Shown here piece by piece: positions 1 through 12,171 of a stretch of DNA of 64,000 nucleotides. Numbering within the stretch: the stretch's first letter is position 1; every line of letters begins with the position of its first letter. A program made the translations under genes and the position numbers. The notes beneath the pieces are model-generated. The model had not been told where the DNA came from. It worked only from the letters and a program-made list of their open reading frames with translations, and made no database searches. Source of the DNA: Rhodococcus rhodnii NBRC 100604 (lineage in GTDB: Bacteria; Actinomycetota; Actinomycetes; Mycobacteriales; Mycobacteriaceae); the NCBI RefSeq assembly GCF_001894925.1, contig NZ_BCXD01000007.1, positions 1 through 64,000 on the forward strand, written 5' to 3'.

Positions 1-27
1 GTAAGCCAGCGGTGGCGCGCTCGACCA

Positions 28-86
28 CGGGGCCGTGCCCCGAAACGCAGCGGATCGGCGCCGTTACGCCACCCCGTGACGGTGGC
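28..86. other. Intergenic hairpins at window start
   Basis: No gene is recognised before position 113. Two short perfect hairpins are visible: CGGGGC at 28-33 pairs with GCCCCG at 37-42, and GCCACC at 68-73 pairs with GGTGGC at 81-86. They could terminate a gene lying upstream of the window, but neither is followed by a T-run, so this is only a possibility. Confidence 0.3.
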
Positions 87-112
87 CTCCGAGCTGCCCG
101 TACGGGAAGCTG

Positions 113-493
113 ATGACCGTGAGCACACCGAATCATCCCGGCGACCCCGACCTGCCCGAACCCGACTACCGGTTCACTCTCGCCAACGAACGCACCTTCC
201 TCGCCTGGCAGCGCACGTCGCTCGGCCTCCTCGCCGCGGCGGTCGCCATCATCCAGTTCCTGCCCGACTCGGCCGGAACGTTCACCCGATACGGGCTCGG
301 CGGACTGTTCGGTGCCCTTGCGACGGCGACGTCCATCAGCGGAATCCTGCGGTGGCGCGCCAACGACCGCGCGATTCGTCGCGACGCACCGCTTCCCCAG
401 CCGCGGGTCCTCACCGCCGTCTCCGTCGTCCTGGCCGTCCTCGGCGTCGTGACGCTCACGGCCGCGTTGGTGACGGCGAGCCTGAACCGGTGA
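113..493 (+). CDS. DUF202 family membrane protein (YidH-like)
   Basis: This 126-residue protein carries the DUF202 signature near residues 24-38 (LANERTFLAWQRTSL), followed by three hydrophobic segments at about 35-51, 59-79 and 100-121. DUF202 proteins are small inner-membrane proteins of unknown function. The ATG at 113 is preceded by GGGAA. A GTG two codons later is an alternative start. The stop overlaps the start of a second DUF202 gene, so the two are translationally coupled and may form a heteromeric membrane complex (inference). Confidence 0.85.
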   Translation: MTVSTPNHPGDPDLPEPDYRFTLANERTFLAWQRTSLGLLAAAVAIIQFLPDSAGTFTRYGLGGLFGALATATSISGILRWRANDRAIRRDAPLPQPRVLTAVSVVLAVLGVVTLTAALVTASLNR

Positions 494-831
494 CGCACAC
501 CGCCGGCCCCGGACCCGTCGACCCGGGGCTGCAAGCCGAGCGCACCGATCTGTCCTGGACGCGCACCTCGCTCGCGATCCTCGCGAACGGCGTCCTGCTC
601 GGCGCGAAACACCTGTTCGCACCGCACCATTCGCTTGCTCCGGTCGCGGCCGTCACCGGTGCGATCGCGGTCGTCATCGCCGGGATCGTGTACTGGGTGG
701 GCGTGCGACGGCGGGCCGTCCTCGCGGAACGCCCTCTGCCCGACGCCGTCCGCGCGCCGCGTCCCGTGATGCTCACCGGCGTCGCGATCAGCGTCCTGTG
801 CATCGCCGTCACGGCCGTCGCGATGCTGTGA
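490..831 (+). CDS. DUF202 domain-containing membrane protein
   Basis: This 113-residue protein is the partner of the preceding gene. Its GTG start overlaps that gene's TGA in a GTGA arrangement. The N-terminal ERTDLSWTRTSLAILAN matches the DUF202 motif, and three hydrophobic segments follow. Tandem DUF202 pairs of this type are common in actinobacteria. No biochemical role is established, and the sequence gives no further clue. Confidence 0.8.
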   Translation: MTHTAGPGPVDPGLQAERTDLSWTRTSLAILANGVLLGAKHLFAPHHSLAPVAAVTGAIAVVIAGIVYWVGVRRRAVLAERPLPDAVRAPRPVMLTGVAISVLCIAVTAVAML

Positions 832-889
832 GACCACCCGGTTGTCCACAGCTCGACGGTTGTCCCCAACTGCAGAAATAGGTCTTGTG

Positions 890-905
890 TCGAACGGATA
901 TTCGA
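890..905. promoter_or_regulatory. Candidate LexA (SOS) box
   Basis: TCGAAC at 890-895, four bases, then ATTCGA at 900-905 matches the mycobacterial LexA box TCGAAC-N4-GTTCGA at 11 of 12 positions. It lies 15 bp before the ATG of the DUF222/HNH gene. Several 13E12 repeat genes of M. tuberculosis are known to be DNA-damage inducible, which fits. Confidence 0.6.
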
Positions 906-919
906 ACTAGATTTGTCGC

Positions 920-2245
920 ATGGGGTCGGGGGATTCACACACAGCACACGGCGTAGACGCCGCGGGCGTCGAGCCGTGGCAGCTCGGTGACGCCGAACTG
1001 TCTGCCGCGGTGCTCGACGTGTCGCGGCAGATCGAGGCGTTGCAGGCACGGCGGATCACCTTGATGGGTGAGCTGATCGAGCGCCGCCTCGCGACCGCAG
1101 CGGGCTACCGGGATGCCGGGGCCTGGCTTTCGGCGCATTCGATGCTCGAGATCGGTGAGGCACGCGACGTCGCAGCGCTGGGGACGAGCCTACGGGCGCA
1201 GCCCGAGATCGCTGCCGCTGTCGCCGAACAGCGGATTTCGCCGCGGCACGCGAGCATGCTGTGCGGATTCTTCGACACGCCGCCGTCACTGCTCGCGGCA
1301 CTGGCCGACACCGACCCGGACGAGCACGCGAACGTGATCGCAGCCTGCCGCGACGCGCTCCTCGCGGCCGCAGTGCCAGGCGCGGAGACCGCGACGAGGT
1401 CGGTGCGCACGGCGATCGAGACGCTGCGGGCGCGCCTCGACATCGACACCGATGGGCCGACGACCCGTGAACGCGAAGACCTCAACACCCTCACCGTCTC
1501 GAACACACTCAACGGCAGAGTCGTGCTGCACGGCGACTTCGACGCCCTCTCGGGTGAGGTGCTGTCGACTGCGCTGTCGAAGCTGTCGGCACCGCGCCCG
1601 GCAGCGGACGGCACGCGCGATCCGCGCTCCGCCGGGCAGCGGCGGGCGGACGGGCTGATCGAGATCTGCCGACGTCACCTCGATGCGGGCGACAGCGGAC
1701 ACGAAGCCGCCGAGAAGCCGCACGTGACAGTCCTGATCCACCAGCGAGACCTGACAGCACCACCCGCCGACACAAGTGAGCGACTGAGCGTGTCGGTGAC
1801 GGCGTTGCTCGACGGGATCCCGCTGCCGTGGATGCCGTGGGGCGGAACCCTCACACCCGAGACGGCGCGGGCAGTGGCATGCGACGCGCAGGTGACGCCG
1901 ATCGTCATCGACGACCACGGCGTCCCACTGAACATGGGCCGCACCACCCGCCTCGTCACCCCCGCACAGCGACGGGCACTGATGGTCCGCGACCGCGGCT
2001 GCGCCTTCCCGAACTGCACCGCACCCGTGAGCTGGTGCGAAGCACACCACATCGAACACTGGGCCGACGGCGGACCCACAGACCTCGACAACACAGTCTT
2101 GTTGTGCGGCAAGCACCATCGCCACATCCACCACAGCACCTGGCGGATCATCCCAACACCGCGAGGCAGACCGAGGTTCGAGCCGCCACCCGGCGGGGCA
2201 CCATCCGACCGGCCACCGAACAGACCTCGGCCCAGCGTGGCGTGA
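920..2245 (+). CDS. DUF222/HNH endonuclease domain protein (13E12 repeat family)
   Basis: This 441-residue protein has a long helical DUF222 region (about residues 20-330) followed by an HNH module at about 345-400. The HNH module shows CAFPNC, the histidine pair of WCEAHHIEHW, and a CGKHHRHIH zinc/metal cluster. HNH modules are metal-dependent nucleases. The cellular role of the 13E12 family is not known, although the family is often multicopy and sometimes mobile. The start has no good ribosome-binding site, and a candidate LexA box sits just upstream, so damage-induced and possibly leaderless expression is plausible. The tail after the HNH is short and proline/arginine-rich. Confidence 0.85.
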   Translation: MGSGDSHTAHGVDAAGVEPWQLGDAELSAAVLDVSRQIEALQARRITLMGELIERRLATAAGYRDAGAWLSAHSMLEIGEARDVAALGTSLRAQPEIAAAVAEQRISPRHASMLCGFFDTPPSLLAALADTDPDEHANVIAACRDALLAAAVPGAETATRSVRTAIETLRARLDIDTDGPTTREREDLNTLTVSNTLNGRVVLHGDFDALSGEVLSTALSKLSAPRPAADGTRDPRSAGQRRADGLIEICRRHLDAGDSGHEAAEKPHVTVLIHQRDLTAPPADTSERLSVSVTALLDGIPLPWMPWGGTLTPETARAVACDAQVTPIVIDDHGVPLNMGRTTRLVTPAQRRALMVRDRGCAFPNCTAPVSWCEAHHIEHWADGGPTDLDNTVLLCGKHHRHIHHSTWRIIPTPRGRPRFEPPPGGAPSDRPPNRPRPSVA

Positions 2246-2247
2246 CG

Positions 2248-2928
2248 CTACAACGTCGCTACCTCCAGGACGCCTGCGAACGCGGCGACGAGACGCTCGA
2301 CGGCGTCGCGGTCGCCGCACACCTCCATGACGTCGAGCCCGCTCCCCTCGTAAAGGACGCCTGCCCAGGCGGAGGAGTCTCCGACCACTGCGGCCTGCGG
2401 TGATTCCGCGACGGCCCGCTCGATGGTGAGTTCGTCGTCCCAGCGGAGGCGGTAACCGTACTGCGGGGCGTCCCGGTTCAGCCGGGTGTCGGCCAGTCGC
2501 AGTTCGATGTCGAGCGGGGGATTCATCGGCGCCGCCGGTGCCATCGTCAGCATCGACTGGACGATGGCGTCGGGGGTCAGCCCGCACCCGTCGACGTCGC
2601 GCAACGGAGATCCGAGCGCCCATCGCGCGAGCGCTTCGAAGATCGGCTGCAGCTGCTTCGCCCAGTTCGTGGCGGCGTACGCGGCGACCCCGGCGGGCGC
2701 CGGCAACGTCGTACGGACGACGAGGCCGGAGCCCTCGAGCTGGCGGAGCCTGGCCGTGAGGACGGCCGGGGTGATACCCGGTAGGCATGCCTCGAGTTCG
2801 GCGAAGCGCTTGGGCGCCAACAGGAGTTCACGAATCACCGGGTACGTCCATCGATCGCCGAGCAACTCCATGGCGTGCGACGTCGCGCAGGCGTCCCCAT
2901 GGGACGCGTAGGTGCGTTTGATCGGCAT
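2248..2928 (-). CDS. HxlR family transcriptional regulator with C-terminal ligand-binding-like domain
   Basis: This 226-residue protein begins with an HxlR winged helix (about residues 10-100), recognisable by the early Cys, ELLGDRWTYPVIREL, and the pattern LTARLRQLEGSGLVVRT. A second domain of about 115 residues resembles the SCP2-like tails attached to some HxlR regulators; that part of the call is tentative. It is transcribed away from the alpha/beta hydrolase at 3050, which is its likely target. CTATGT occurs twice, 21 bp apart (2944 and 2965), in the divergent gap and could be its binding site. Confidence 0.8.
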   Translation of the reverse strand: MPIKRTYASHGDACATSHAMELLGDRWTYPVIRELLLAPKRFAELEACLPGITPAVLTARLRQLEGSGLVVRTTLPAPAGVAAYAATNWAKQLQPIFEALARWALGSPLRDVDGCGLTPDAIVQSMLTMAPAAPMNPPLDIELRLADTRLNRDAPQYGYRLRWDDELTIERAVAESPQAAVVGDSSAWAGVLYEGSGLDVMEVCGDRDAVERLVAAFAGVLEVATL

Positions 2929-3049
2929 GACGCCATTGTTCCACTATGTACAAACGAGTTGTGGCTATGTTATAAATACCTCATCGTCGGGAGTTTCTGA
3001 CCGTCAGGTGACCGGGCGGACCGACACCCCACGACACGAGGAGTTCGCC

Positions 3050-3865
3050 GTGAACGCCGAACGTCCCACCGGCCCCACACGCGGCATCGTCCACTCCGCG
3101 GACGGGACACCGATCGCCTGGAGCCGCGCCGGCGCCGGACCCGACCTCGTCATGGTGCACTGTGTCGGGGTCTCCCGCGCGACCACGCCGCAACCCACCC
3201 TCCCCGCCGAGCTGGCGCGGCACTTCACCGTGTGGACCTACGATCGTCGCGGCAAGGGTGAGAGCGGCACGGCCGACACGTACGACGTGCAGCGCGAGAT
3301 CGAGGACCTCGAAGCCGTGATCGGCCTGACCTCCGGACCTGCGACGGTGTACGGCTTCTCGTCGGGCGCGACCCTCGCACTGATCGCTGCCGAGAGCGGG
3401 GCACCGATACACCGTCTGGCGCTCCTCGAACCACCCCTCTTCGCTGCTCCCGACCCGGACCGCGAGTTCCTCACCGAAGGTGAGCGGCAGCTCGCCGAGG
3501 GGCCGAGATCGCTGCACGAGTGGTTCCAGATACACGTCGTCGGAGTGCCGGACGAGGTGCTGGCCGAGCTGCCACCGGTGGCGGACGAGACACTGCGAGA
3601 CGCGGCATCGATCCTGCACGAGCTCGCCTTCCTTCCCGGCACACCGGCCGAGCGATTCCGGTCGGTGAGCCGGCCGACGCTGATCGTCGCCTCCGATTCC
3701 ACCGCACCCGAGATCCACGGGTGGGGTCGCGAACTGGAGGAGCAGCTGCCCGACGCGCGGCTCGAGATCCTGCCGGGCGAATGGCACGGCGTCGACGACG
3801 CCACCCTCACAGCTGCGATCGGTCGGTTCGTCGACGGAGCGCACTCGCCACCTGCGTTCGCGTGA
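3050..3865 (+). CDS. Alpha/beta hydrolase
   Basis: This 271-residue alpha/beta-hydrolase shows the oxyanion-side HCVG motif, YDRRGKGES after strand 4, a GFSSG nucleophile elbow, and a late GEWHGVDD with the catalytic His. The substrate cannot be told. The GTG at 3050 is chosen because GAGGAG lies at 3038-3043; the frame is open further upstream but without a domain match. It is divergent from the HxlR regulator. Its last 59 bp overlap the convergent pentapeptide-repeat gene. Confidence 0.85.
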   Translation: MNAERPTGPTRGIVHSADGTPIAWSRAGAGPDLVMVHCVGVSRATTPQPTLPAELARHFTVWTYDRRGKGESGTADTYDVQREIEDLEAVIGLTSGPATVYGFSSGATLALIAAESGAPIHRLALLEPPLFAAPDPDREFLTEGERQLAEGPRSLHEWFQIHVVGVPDEVLAELPPVADETLRDAASILHELAFLPGTPAERFRSVSRPTLIVASDSTAPEIHGWGRELEEQLPDARLEILPGEWHGVDDATLTAAIGRFVDGAHSPPAFA

Positions 3866-4667
3866 CGAAGAGCGCTCGCGAGAGGTCGGCGTCCGTCAGG
3901 TCCGCGCCACGCAGGTCCGCGCCGAGCAGATCGGTGGCCGTGAGATCACACCCGCGAAGGTCGGCGCCGACGAGCAGCGCACCACGGAGATTCGCGCCGA
4001 CGAGCCCGACTCTGCGCAGATCGCGCCCCGCGAGGTCGGCTCCAGCGCGATCGAGAGTCGGGGTGCCGTCGGCGCAGTAACCCGCGCGAATCTCGGCGCT
4101 GACGGCGATGAGCAGCGTCCGGACGGCGTCGAACACGGCCGGTATCGACTCCGCAGCGGATCGGGGCGGCTCGGCCTGCCCGGTAACCACCTGCTCGGCG
4201 AGCACTCGATCACGCAACGACAGCACGCGGCGACGCAGTGTGTCCGCTTCGGCACGGAGTTCGGGGTCGCGGCTCCGTTCGTCGGCTTCGACGAGATACC
4301 AGAGCATCTCGTGAAGCCGCGTGCACGAGCCGAACGCACGGAAGACGGCGTCCGCGGTCGCGGCGCCCGCGCGCCACGTCGTGCCGGCGAACGCTCGCGT
4401 CACGACCTGCCCGGCGCCGAAGCAGTCGTAGCCGATGCAGCCGTGGTATCCGAGCCCGCGTAGGCGCGAGTGGACGCCGCACCGGAAGTCGGCGGCGAGA
4501 TGCGAGCACGGCTCACCGGCGGGTTTGGCGACTGGAAAGTCGGCCGACGCATCGAACGCCAATGCGACACAGCACAGTCCGCTGCAGTCGGAGCAGTCGG
4601 CGCGCAGCAGGTCACGCCGGAGCGCGAGGCCGGACTCGGGGACGGGAGAAGTGGGGGACGACGACAT
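3807..4667 (-). CDS. Pentapeptide-repeat protein with N-terminal Cys-rich (YkgJ-like) domain
   Basis: This 286-residue protein has two parts. The N-terminal half is Cys-rich, starting with CSDCSGLCC and continuing with PCSHL, RCGVH and HGCIGYDCF. The pattern resembles the YkgJ zinc/iron-chelating family. The C-terminal ~70 residues are pentapeptide repeats of A(D/N)LRG type, which fold as a right-handed quadrilateral helix. The ATG at 4667 is chosen because GAGGAA precedes it. Pentapeptide proteins of MfpA type mimic DNA and inhibit gyrase, but this repeat tract is short and that role is not claimed. The 3' end overlaps a convergent hydrolase by 59 bp. Confidence 0.8.
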   Translation of the reverse strand: MSSSPTSPVPESGLALRRDLLRADCSDCSGLCCVALAFDASADFPVAKPAGEPCSHLAADFRCGVHSRLRGLGYHGCIGYDCFGAGQVVTRAFAGTTWRAGAATADAVFRAFGSCTRLHEMLWYLVEADERSRDPELRAEADTLRRRVLSLRDRVLAEQVVTGQAEPPRSAAESIPAVFDAVRTLLIAVSAEIRAGYCADGTPTLDRAGADLAGRDLRRVGLVGANLRGALLVGADLRGCDLTATDLLGADLRGADLTDADLSRALFVTRTQVASALRRRTDRSQL

Positions 4668-5031
4668 GAGGATTCCTCGGATGGTGTGGACGGGGCACGT
4701 GAACGCCCGGCCGAAGCCGGGCACACGCGTGCGTCGTCGCCACCGAGGAATCGGTGTGAGCGCAGCGGCCGCTGGGCAGGAGATCTCCGCTGAACAGGAG
4801 ACGTCTCAGGAGCGGTCACACATGTGGGGTACTCGTCATCGCTTCGTACTGTAGCGCCGACGGAGCGCCGCGCGCGAGGACGGGATCGCCAGCAGTCCGA
4901 ACGCGACACCCACGAGTACGCCGTAGGCGAGGTTCTCGGTGGCGACGACGACCGCGACCGTGACCACCATCGTCGCTGTCTCGCCGATCGGCGCACGGCG
5001 AATCACCTTCGGCGCCAGCGACGCCCAGTTC

Positions 5032-5498
5032 ATCGTCGCGAACGAAACCATGATCATCACCGCGACGAGCGCCGCCATCGGGATCACGGCGAGGACCGGC
5101 GCCGCGAACACCACGAGGACGAGCAGCGAGAGCCCCGCCACGAACGTCGACACGCGGGTGCGTCCGCCGCACTCCTTGACGTTCATCATCGTCTGCCCGA
5201 TCATCGCGCAGCCGCCCATCCCACCGAAGAAGCCGGTCACGAGATTCGCGATGCCCTGGCCGCAGCCCTCACGGCGCATGTTCGACGGCGTCCCGGTGAT
5301 GTCGTCGACCAGTTGCTGCGTCAGGAAGGTCTCGAGCAGGCCGACCATCGCGAGACCGAGCGCGTACGGAAAGACGATCTGCAGGGTCGCGAGCGACAGC
5401 GGGACATCGGGGAACAGCAGGTCGGGCAGCCCCGCCCCCACCCTTCCCTCGTCGCCCACCGCCGGGACGTTCAGCGTGAAGACGACCGCCGCGAGGGT
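5032..5498. repeat. Tandem duplication, copy 1 (467 bp)
   Basis: This is the first copy of a perfect direct repeat inside the SulP gene. It abuts copy 2 with no spacer. Reading base by base I find no mismatch between the copies. The repeat edge shows essentially no microhomology, although TCGTCGCG occurs near both original ends. Confidence 0.92.
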
Positions 5499-5965
5499 AT
5501 CGTCGCGAACGAAACCATGATCATCACCGCGACGAGCGCCGCCATCGGGATCACGGCGAGGACCGGCGCCGCGAACACCACGAGGACGAGCAGCGAGAGC
5601 CCCGCCACGAACGTCGACACGCGGGTGCGTCCGCCGCACTCCTTGACGTTCATCATCGTCTGCCCGATCATCGCGCAGCCGCCCATCCCACCGAAGAAGC
5701 CGGTCACGAGATTCGCGATGCCCTGGCCGCAGCCCTCACGGCGCATGTTCGACGGCGTCCCGGTGATGTCGTCGACCAGTTGCTGCGTCAGGAAGGTCTC
5801 GAGCAGGCCGACCATCGCGAGACCGAGCGCGTACGGAAAGACGATCTGCAGGGTCGCGAGCGACAGCGGGACATCGGGGAACAGCAGGTCGGGCAGCCCC
5901 GCCCCCACCCTTCCCTCGTCGCCCACCGCCGGGACGTTCAGCGTGAAGACGACCGCCGCGAGGGT
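5499..5965. repeat. Tandem duplication, copy 2 (467 bp)
   Basis: This is the second copy, offset by exactly 467 bp from copy 1. It is read in the same frame as the N-terminal part of SulP, so the frame breaks on passing from this copy into copy 1 on the minus strand. Confidence 0.92.
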
Positions 5966-6624
5966 GAGGAGCGTCGTCGCGACGAGCGGCGCCGGAATCG
6001 CGCGGGTGAGCCGCGGGAGCACCACCATGATCACCAGTCCCACCGCAGTGAGGGGGTAGACGAGCCACGGCACGCCGGCGAGATGCGGCACCTGCGCTGC
6101 GAAGATGAGGATCGCGAGGCCGTTGACGAAGCCCGTCACCACGCTCGGCGGCACGAATCGCATGAGCTTCGCGACCCCGGCGAGCGAGAGCAGCAACTGG
6201 AGCACGCCGCCGAGGAGGACTGCGGCGATCAGGTACTGCACACCGTGTTCGCGCACGAGCGGTGCGAGTACGAGCGCGACCGAGCCGGCGGCGGCCGAGA
6301 TCATGGCGGGCCGCCCGCCGACGATCGCGATGGTCATCGCGAACAGGAACGACGTCACGAGCCCGATCTGCGGACCGACGCCCGCGAGGATCGAGAACGA
6401 GATCGTCTCCGGGACGAGCGCGAGCGCCACGACCATCCCAGCGAAGACCTCGGTGCGGAGTCTGCGTGGATCGCGCAGCACCGCGAGCGTCGCGGACCCG
6501 CCCGCGCGGGCGGCGATCCGTCCACGAGCGGTATCGGTGCGCTCGACGACCATGTGATGTCCTTTCCGACGGCGAGCGGGAGGGCGGCGCCGCAGCGCCG
6601 CCCTCCCGGCCGACAGGTATTCGA

Positions 6625-8034
6625 TCAGACGAGCACGGCTTCGGTGCGCTCGGGCACGAAGTCGATCGGCGCACCGGCGGGGATCAACTGCTCGCGTTCG
6701 GTCGACTCCTCGAAGTCGCGGATGATGCGGCGCGCATGCTGCATCACCCACCAGCGAACGAACGTCTGGTTGACCGCCTCGCGCTCCTTCGGGTCCTCGA
6801 GCAGATTGATGATGCGCGCGAAGCCGAGCGGGATCTCGGGATCGTGGAAGTGCTGCTGCCGCTTGAAGCTGACCTTGAACTGCCACCACTTCACGGCGTG
6901 GAGTTCCTCGTTGAGCCACACCATGCAGCCCTCGCGGCCCGATTCCTCGGCACCGAAGAAGAACTCGCGCTGATCGATGCCGTCGATCTCACGGTCGGTC
7001 GGCACCTCGCAGCCCGCGAGCCGCACGAGCGTCGTGAACATGTCGGTGACGTGCACCATCTCGTTGCTCTCGCGCGGCTGGACGTATCCCGGCCAGCGGA
7101 TCAGCGCGGGCGTCCGGATGCCGCCCTCGGCGGAGCTGAAGTACGAGCCGTCGAAGAAGCCCGCCGTCCCTCGGCCGGCGAGGTGGTCCTCGGGACCGTT
7201 GTCACCGACGAACACGACGATCGTGTTGTCCGCGATCCCGAGCTCGTCGATCTTGTCGAGGATCGACTGGAAGTCGTGATCGAGCATCAGCAGGCAGTCG
7301 CCCCAGTCGCCGTTCGACGACTTGCCGCGGAACTCCTCGCGCACCTCCATCGGGAAATGCATGAGCGAGTGGTTGTGGTAGAGGTAGAACGGCTTGTCGT
7401 CGGCGACGGCCTGTTCCATGAATCGGTGTGCACGGCGGTCGTATTCGGCGTCGACCTGCCCCTTGAGGGCTACGGTGAGCTGCTCGTCGGTCGTGCGCAC
7501 GCCGTCGGCCTTGGTGCCGTCGAACATGTACGAGTAGCCGTCGCGGTCACCGTCGTACCACGGGTCGTCGGGCCACAGGCACTCGTCGTACGTGCGTGCG
7601 GGACCGTACCATTCGTCGAATCCGTGGTCGGTGGGCCAGCGGCCGTCCTCGGCGCCGATGTGCCACTTGCCGTAGCAGGCGGTGGAATAGCCTGCCTCGG
7701 AGAGGATGTCGCCGATCGTGCGCTCCCACGCGACGATGCCGCCGTCGTTACCACCGAGCGCGATGGTGTGATTGCCCGAGCGGATCGGGTACCGCCCCGT
7801 CATGAGGGCCGACCGGGTGGGCGTGCACTGCGGCTCGACGACGAAGTGCGAGAGCTTGAGGCTCTCGGCCGCGAAGGCGTCGATGTTCTTGGTGTCGGCG
7901 CCGCGCAGGATGCCGCCACCGAAACATCCGAGCTCGCCGAGCCCGAGATTGTCGACGTGGAAGTAGACGATGTTCGGCTGCTTCGCCTTCGCCGACCTTC
8001 CGTTCGCGGACGTTCCGTTCGCGTGTGCGGACAT
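6625..8034 (-). CDS. Type I sulfatase (arylsulfatase family)
   Basis: This 469-residue protein is a formylglycine-dependent sulfatase. The modification motif CTPTR starts at Cys70, followed by SALMTGR. Other family features are VDNLG (metal site), YGKWHIG, and a DNGPEDH block near the middle. The Cys of C-x-P-x-R is oxidised to formylglycine, which hydrolyses sulfate esters. The enzyme needed, a SUMF1-type FGE, is encoded at 11070-12038 on the same strand. No clear signal peptide is visible, so a cytoplasmic location is likely. It lies between gntR and the broken sulP, probably in one operon. The natural sulfate ester is unknown. Confidence 0.9.
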   Translation of the reverse strand: MSAHANGTSANGRSAKAKQPNIVYFHVDNLGLGELGCFGGGILRGADTKNIDAFAAESLKLSHFVVEPQCTPTRSALMTGRYPIRSGNHTIALGGNDGGIVAWERTIGDILSEAGYSTACYGKWHIGAEDGRWPTDHGFDEWYGPARTYDECLWPDDPWYDGDRDGYSYMFDGTKADGVRTTDEQLTVALKGQVDAEYDRRAHRFMEQAVADDKPFYLYHNHSLMHFPMEVREEFRGKSSNGDWGDCLLMLDHDFQSILDKIDELGIADNTIVVFVGDNGPEDHLAGRGTAGFFDGSYFSSAEGGIRTPALIRWPGYVQPRESNEMVHVTDMFTTLVRLAGCEVPTDREIDGIDQREFFFGAEESGREGCMVWLNEELHAVKWWQFKVSFKRQQHFHDPEIPLGFARIINLLEDPKEREAVNQTFVRWWVMQHARRIIRDFEESTEREQLIPAGAPIDFVPERTEAVLV

Positions 8035-8111
8035 GGGTGTTCTCGCTTTCTGTGGGGTGAAACGGGCACAGGTGTCCCCGGAAAGGGGGTTCGGACAAGT
8101 TCTGTGGAGGT

Positions 8112-8972
8112 TCAGCCGCGCGTCAGGCGCGGGTTGACGGTCACGAGCGAGAGCCGGTCGCCGCGGTAGCGCACCGACTCGAGGTCGAAGGGCGTGTCGT
8201 CGTCGAGAAAGGTGAGGCGATGGACCAGCAGCAGCGGTGATCCGGGGCGCACCTCGAGCATGCGGGCCGAACCGCGGTCGGCGGCAACGGCTTCGACGGT
8301 GTTCTCCGCTCGGCCCAGCCTTACTCCCAGCTCGGTCTCGAGGAGGGTGAAGACGTCGGTCGTGTCGAGATCGGCGCCGCGGACGACGTCGATCGCCTCC
8401 GGGCGCAGCGACGTCGTGTCGAGCGAGAGTGCGACGCCGCCCACCGAGCGGACCCGCTCGATGAAGTAGATCGGGCTCCCTTCCTGCACATGGAGTTTCG
8501 CGGCGACGAACGGATTCGCAGTGTCCTCGCGTGCCGACACGACACGGTTGACGACGGAGAGCTGATGCCCGGCGAGCGACTCCGCGAGCCCTTCGAGACG
8601 ATCGAGTCGCTGCCGGAGCTTCGCGCCCGTCACGAAGGTCCCCGCTCCCTGGACGCGCGTGATGAGCCCCTCGGCGCGGAGCAGATCGAGGGCCTCCCGG
8701 ATCGCATTCCGGCTGACACCGAGATCCGATGCGAGGGTGTTCTCCGGCGGCAGCATCGGACGCGGCGCCGACAGCCCGCCGAATCCGCCGTCGAGGATCT
8801 GGGCGCGCAGCACGTCGCGAACCCAGCGCGCGGCGTCCTCACGGGTGCCGGCGTACTTGCGCACCGCGGGGCGCGGAAAGTCCGGCGGCGGGACGCCTCG
8901 CCGCGTGGCGGCCCGATCGGGTTCCCCCCGTCGCGGAGTGCTTCCCTCCGGAGCACGTCGTGTCGATGTCAT
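8112..8972 (-). CDS. GntR/HutC family regulator with UTRA domain
   Basis: This 286-residue protein has an extended N-terminus of about 60 residues, then a GntR winged helix (TLASDLGVSRNAIREALDLLRAEGLITRVQGAGTF). A UTRA effector domain of about 150 residues follows, ending in SPLLLVHRLTFLDDDTPFDLESVRYRGDR. HutC-type regulators bind small ligands and usually repress adjacent catabolic genes. Its position 77 bp upstream of the sulfatase on the same strand makes the sulfatase and SulP its likely targets. The long N-terminal extension is unusual; a later start is possible. Confidence 0.85.
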   Translation of the reverse strand: MTSTRRAPEGSTPRRGEPDRAATRRGVPPPDFPRPAVRKYAGTREDAARWVRDVLRAQILDGGFGGLSAPRPMLPPENTLASDLGVSRNAIREALDLLRAEGLITRVQGAGTFVTGAKLRQRLDRLEGLAESLAGHQLSVVNRVVSAREDTANPFVAAKLHVQEGSPIYFIERVRSVGGVALSLDTTSLRPEAIDVVRGADLDTTDVFTLLETELGVRLGRAENTVEAVAADRGSARMLEVRPGSPLLLVHRLTFLDDDTPFDLESVRYRGDRLSLVTVNPRLTRG

Positions 8973-9114
8973 GGTCCCTACTCTCGCAGCCGGGCGTGCC
9001 CGGGGCTTTGCCGTTCGATTATGCGATGGTTACGCCGCTCTCGTCTCCGCTACGGCGCAGGTCCAGGGGGTTTCGCGCGGCGTTTCGCTCGAACAACGCC
9101 ACCACGACGGCCCG

Positions 9115-12038
<2,924 letters not shown>

Positions 12039-12067
12039 ACCGGCGATGCTGCCAGCGAGATGCGGCC

Positions 12068-12157
12068 GTGGCGTTTGCGCGAATGTTACGCCACCACGGA
12101 GCCGACGTAACGCCAGGTGACGGCGTCCGTGGCGGCGGAATGACTCGGTAACGCCAC
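12068..12157. repeat. Short repeats with (T/A)ACGCCAC hairpins
   Basis: Between LysR and FGE (both minus strand) TTACGCCA or TAACGCCA occurs at 12086, 12108 and 12149. Each flanking pair can fold with GTGGCG: 12068-12074 with 12088-12094, and about 12129-12134 with 12152-12157. An intervening ACGCC/GGCGT stem adds to this. The cluster may be a LysR terminator or a small repeated element; TTACGCCACC also occurs at position 64. Confidence 0.4.
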
Positions 12158-12171
12158 CTCGCGGAGCGGCG

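Larger units (their letters stand above)
4836..6553 (-). pseudogene. SulP family anion transporter disrupted by a 467-bp tandem duplication
   Basis: The ATG at 6553 follows GGAAAGGA and opens a SulP-type sulfate/anion transporter (VALALVPETISFSILAGVGP, then repeated membrane segments). A perfect 467-bp direct duplication (5032-5498 and 5499-5965) is not a multiple of three. As written, translation leaves the SulP frame at the repeat junction and stops at 5471 after 360 residues. Deleting one copy restores an uninterrupted 416-residue SulP ending at 4836; this arithmetic closure supports a secondary event. No C-terminal STAS domain is present in either reading. The gene is last in a run gntR-sulfatase-sulP, suggesting uptake of sulfate released by or fed to the sulfatase (inference). 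An assembly error is a real alternative. Confidence 0.8.

Noticed and set aside
4836-6553. SulP duplication as a genuine two-domain protein
   Set aside because: 467 is not divisible by three, so the second copy is out of frame and cannot form a duplicated domain.
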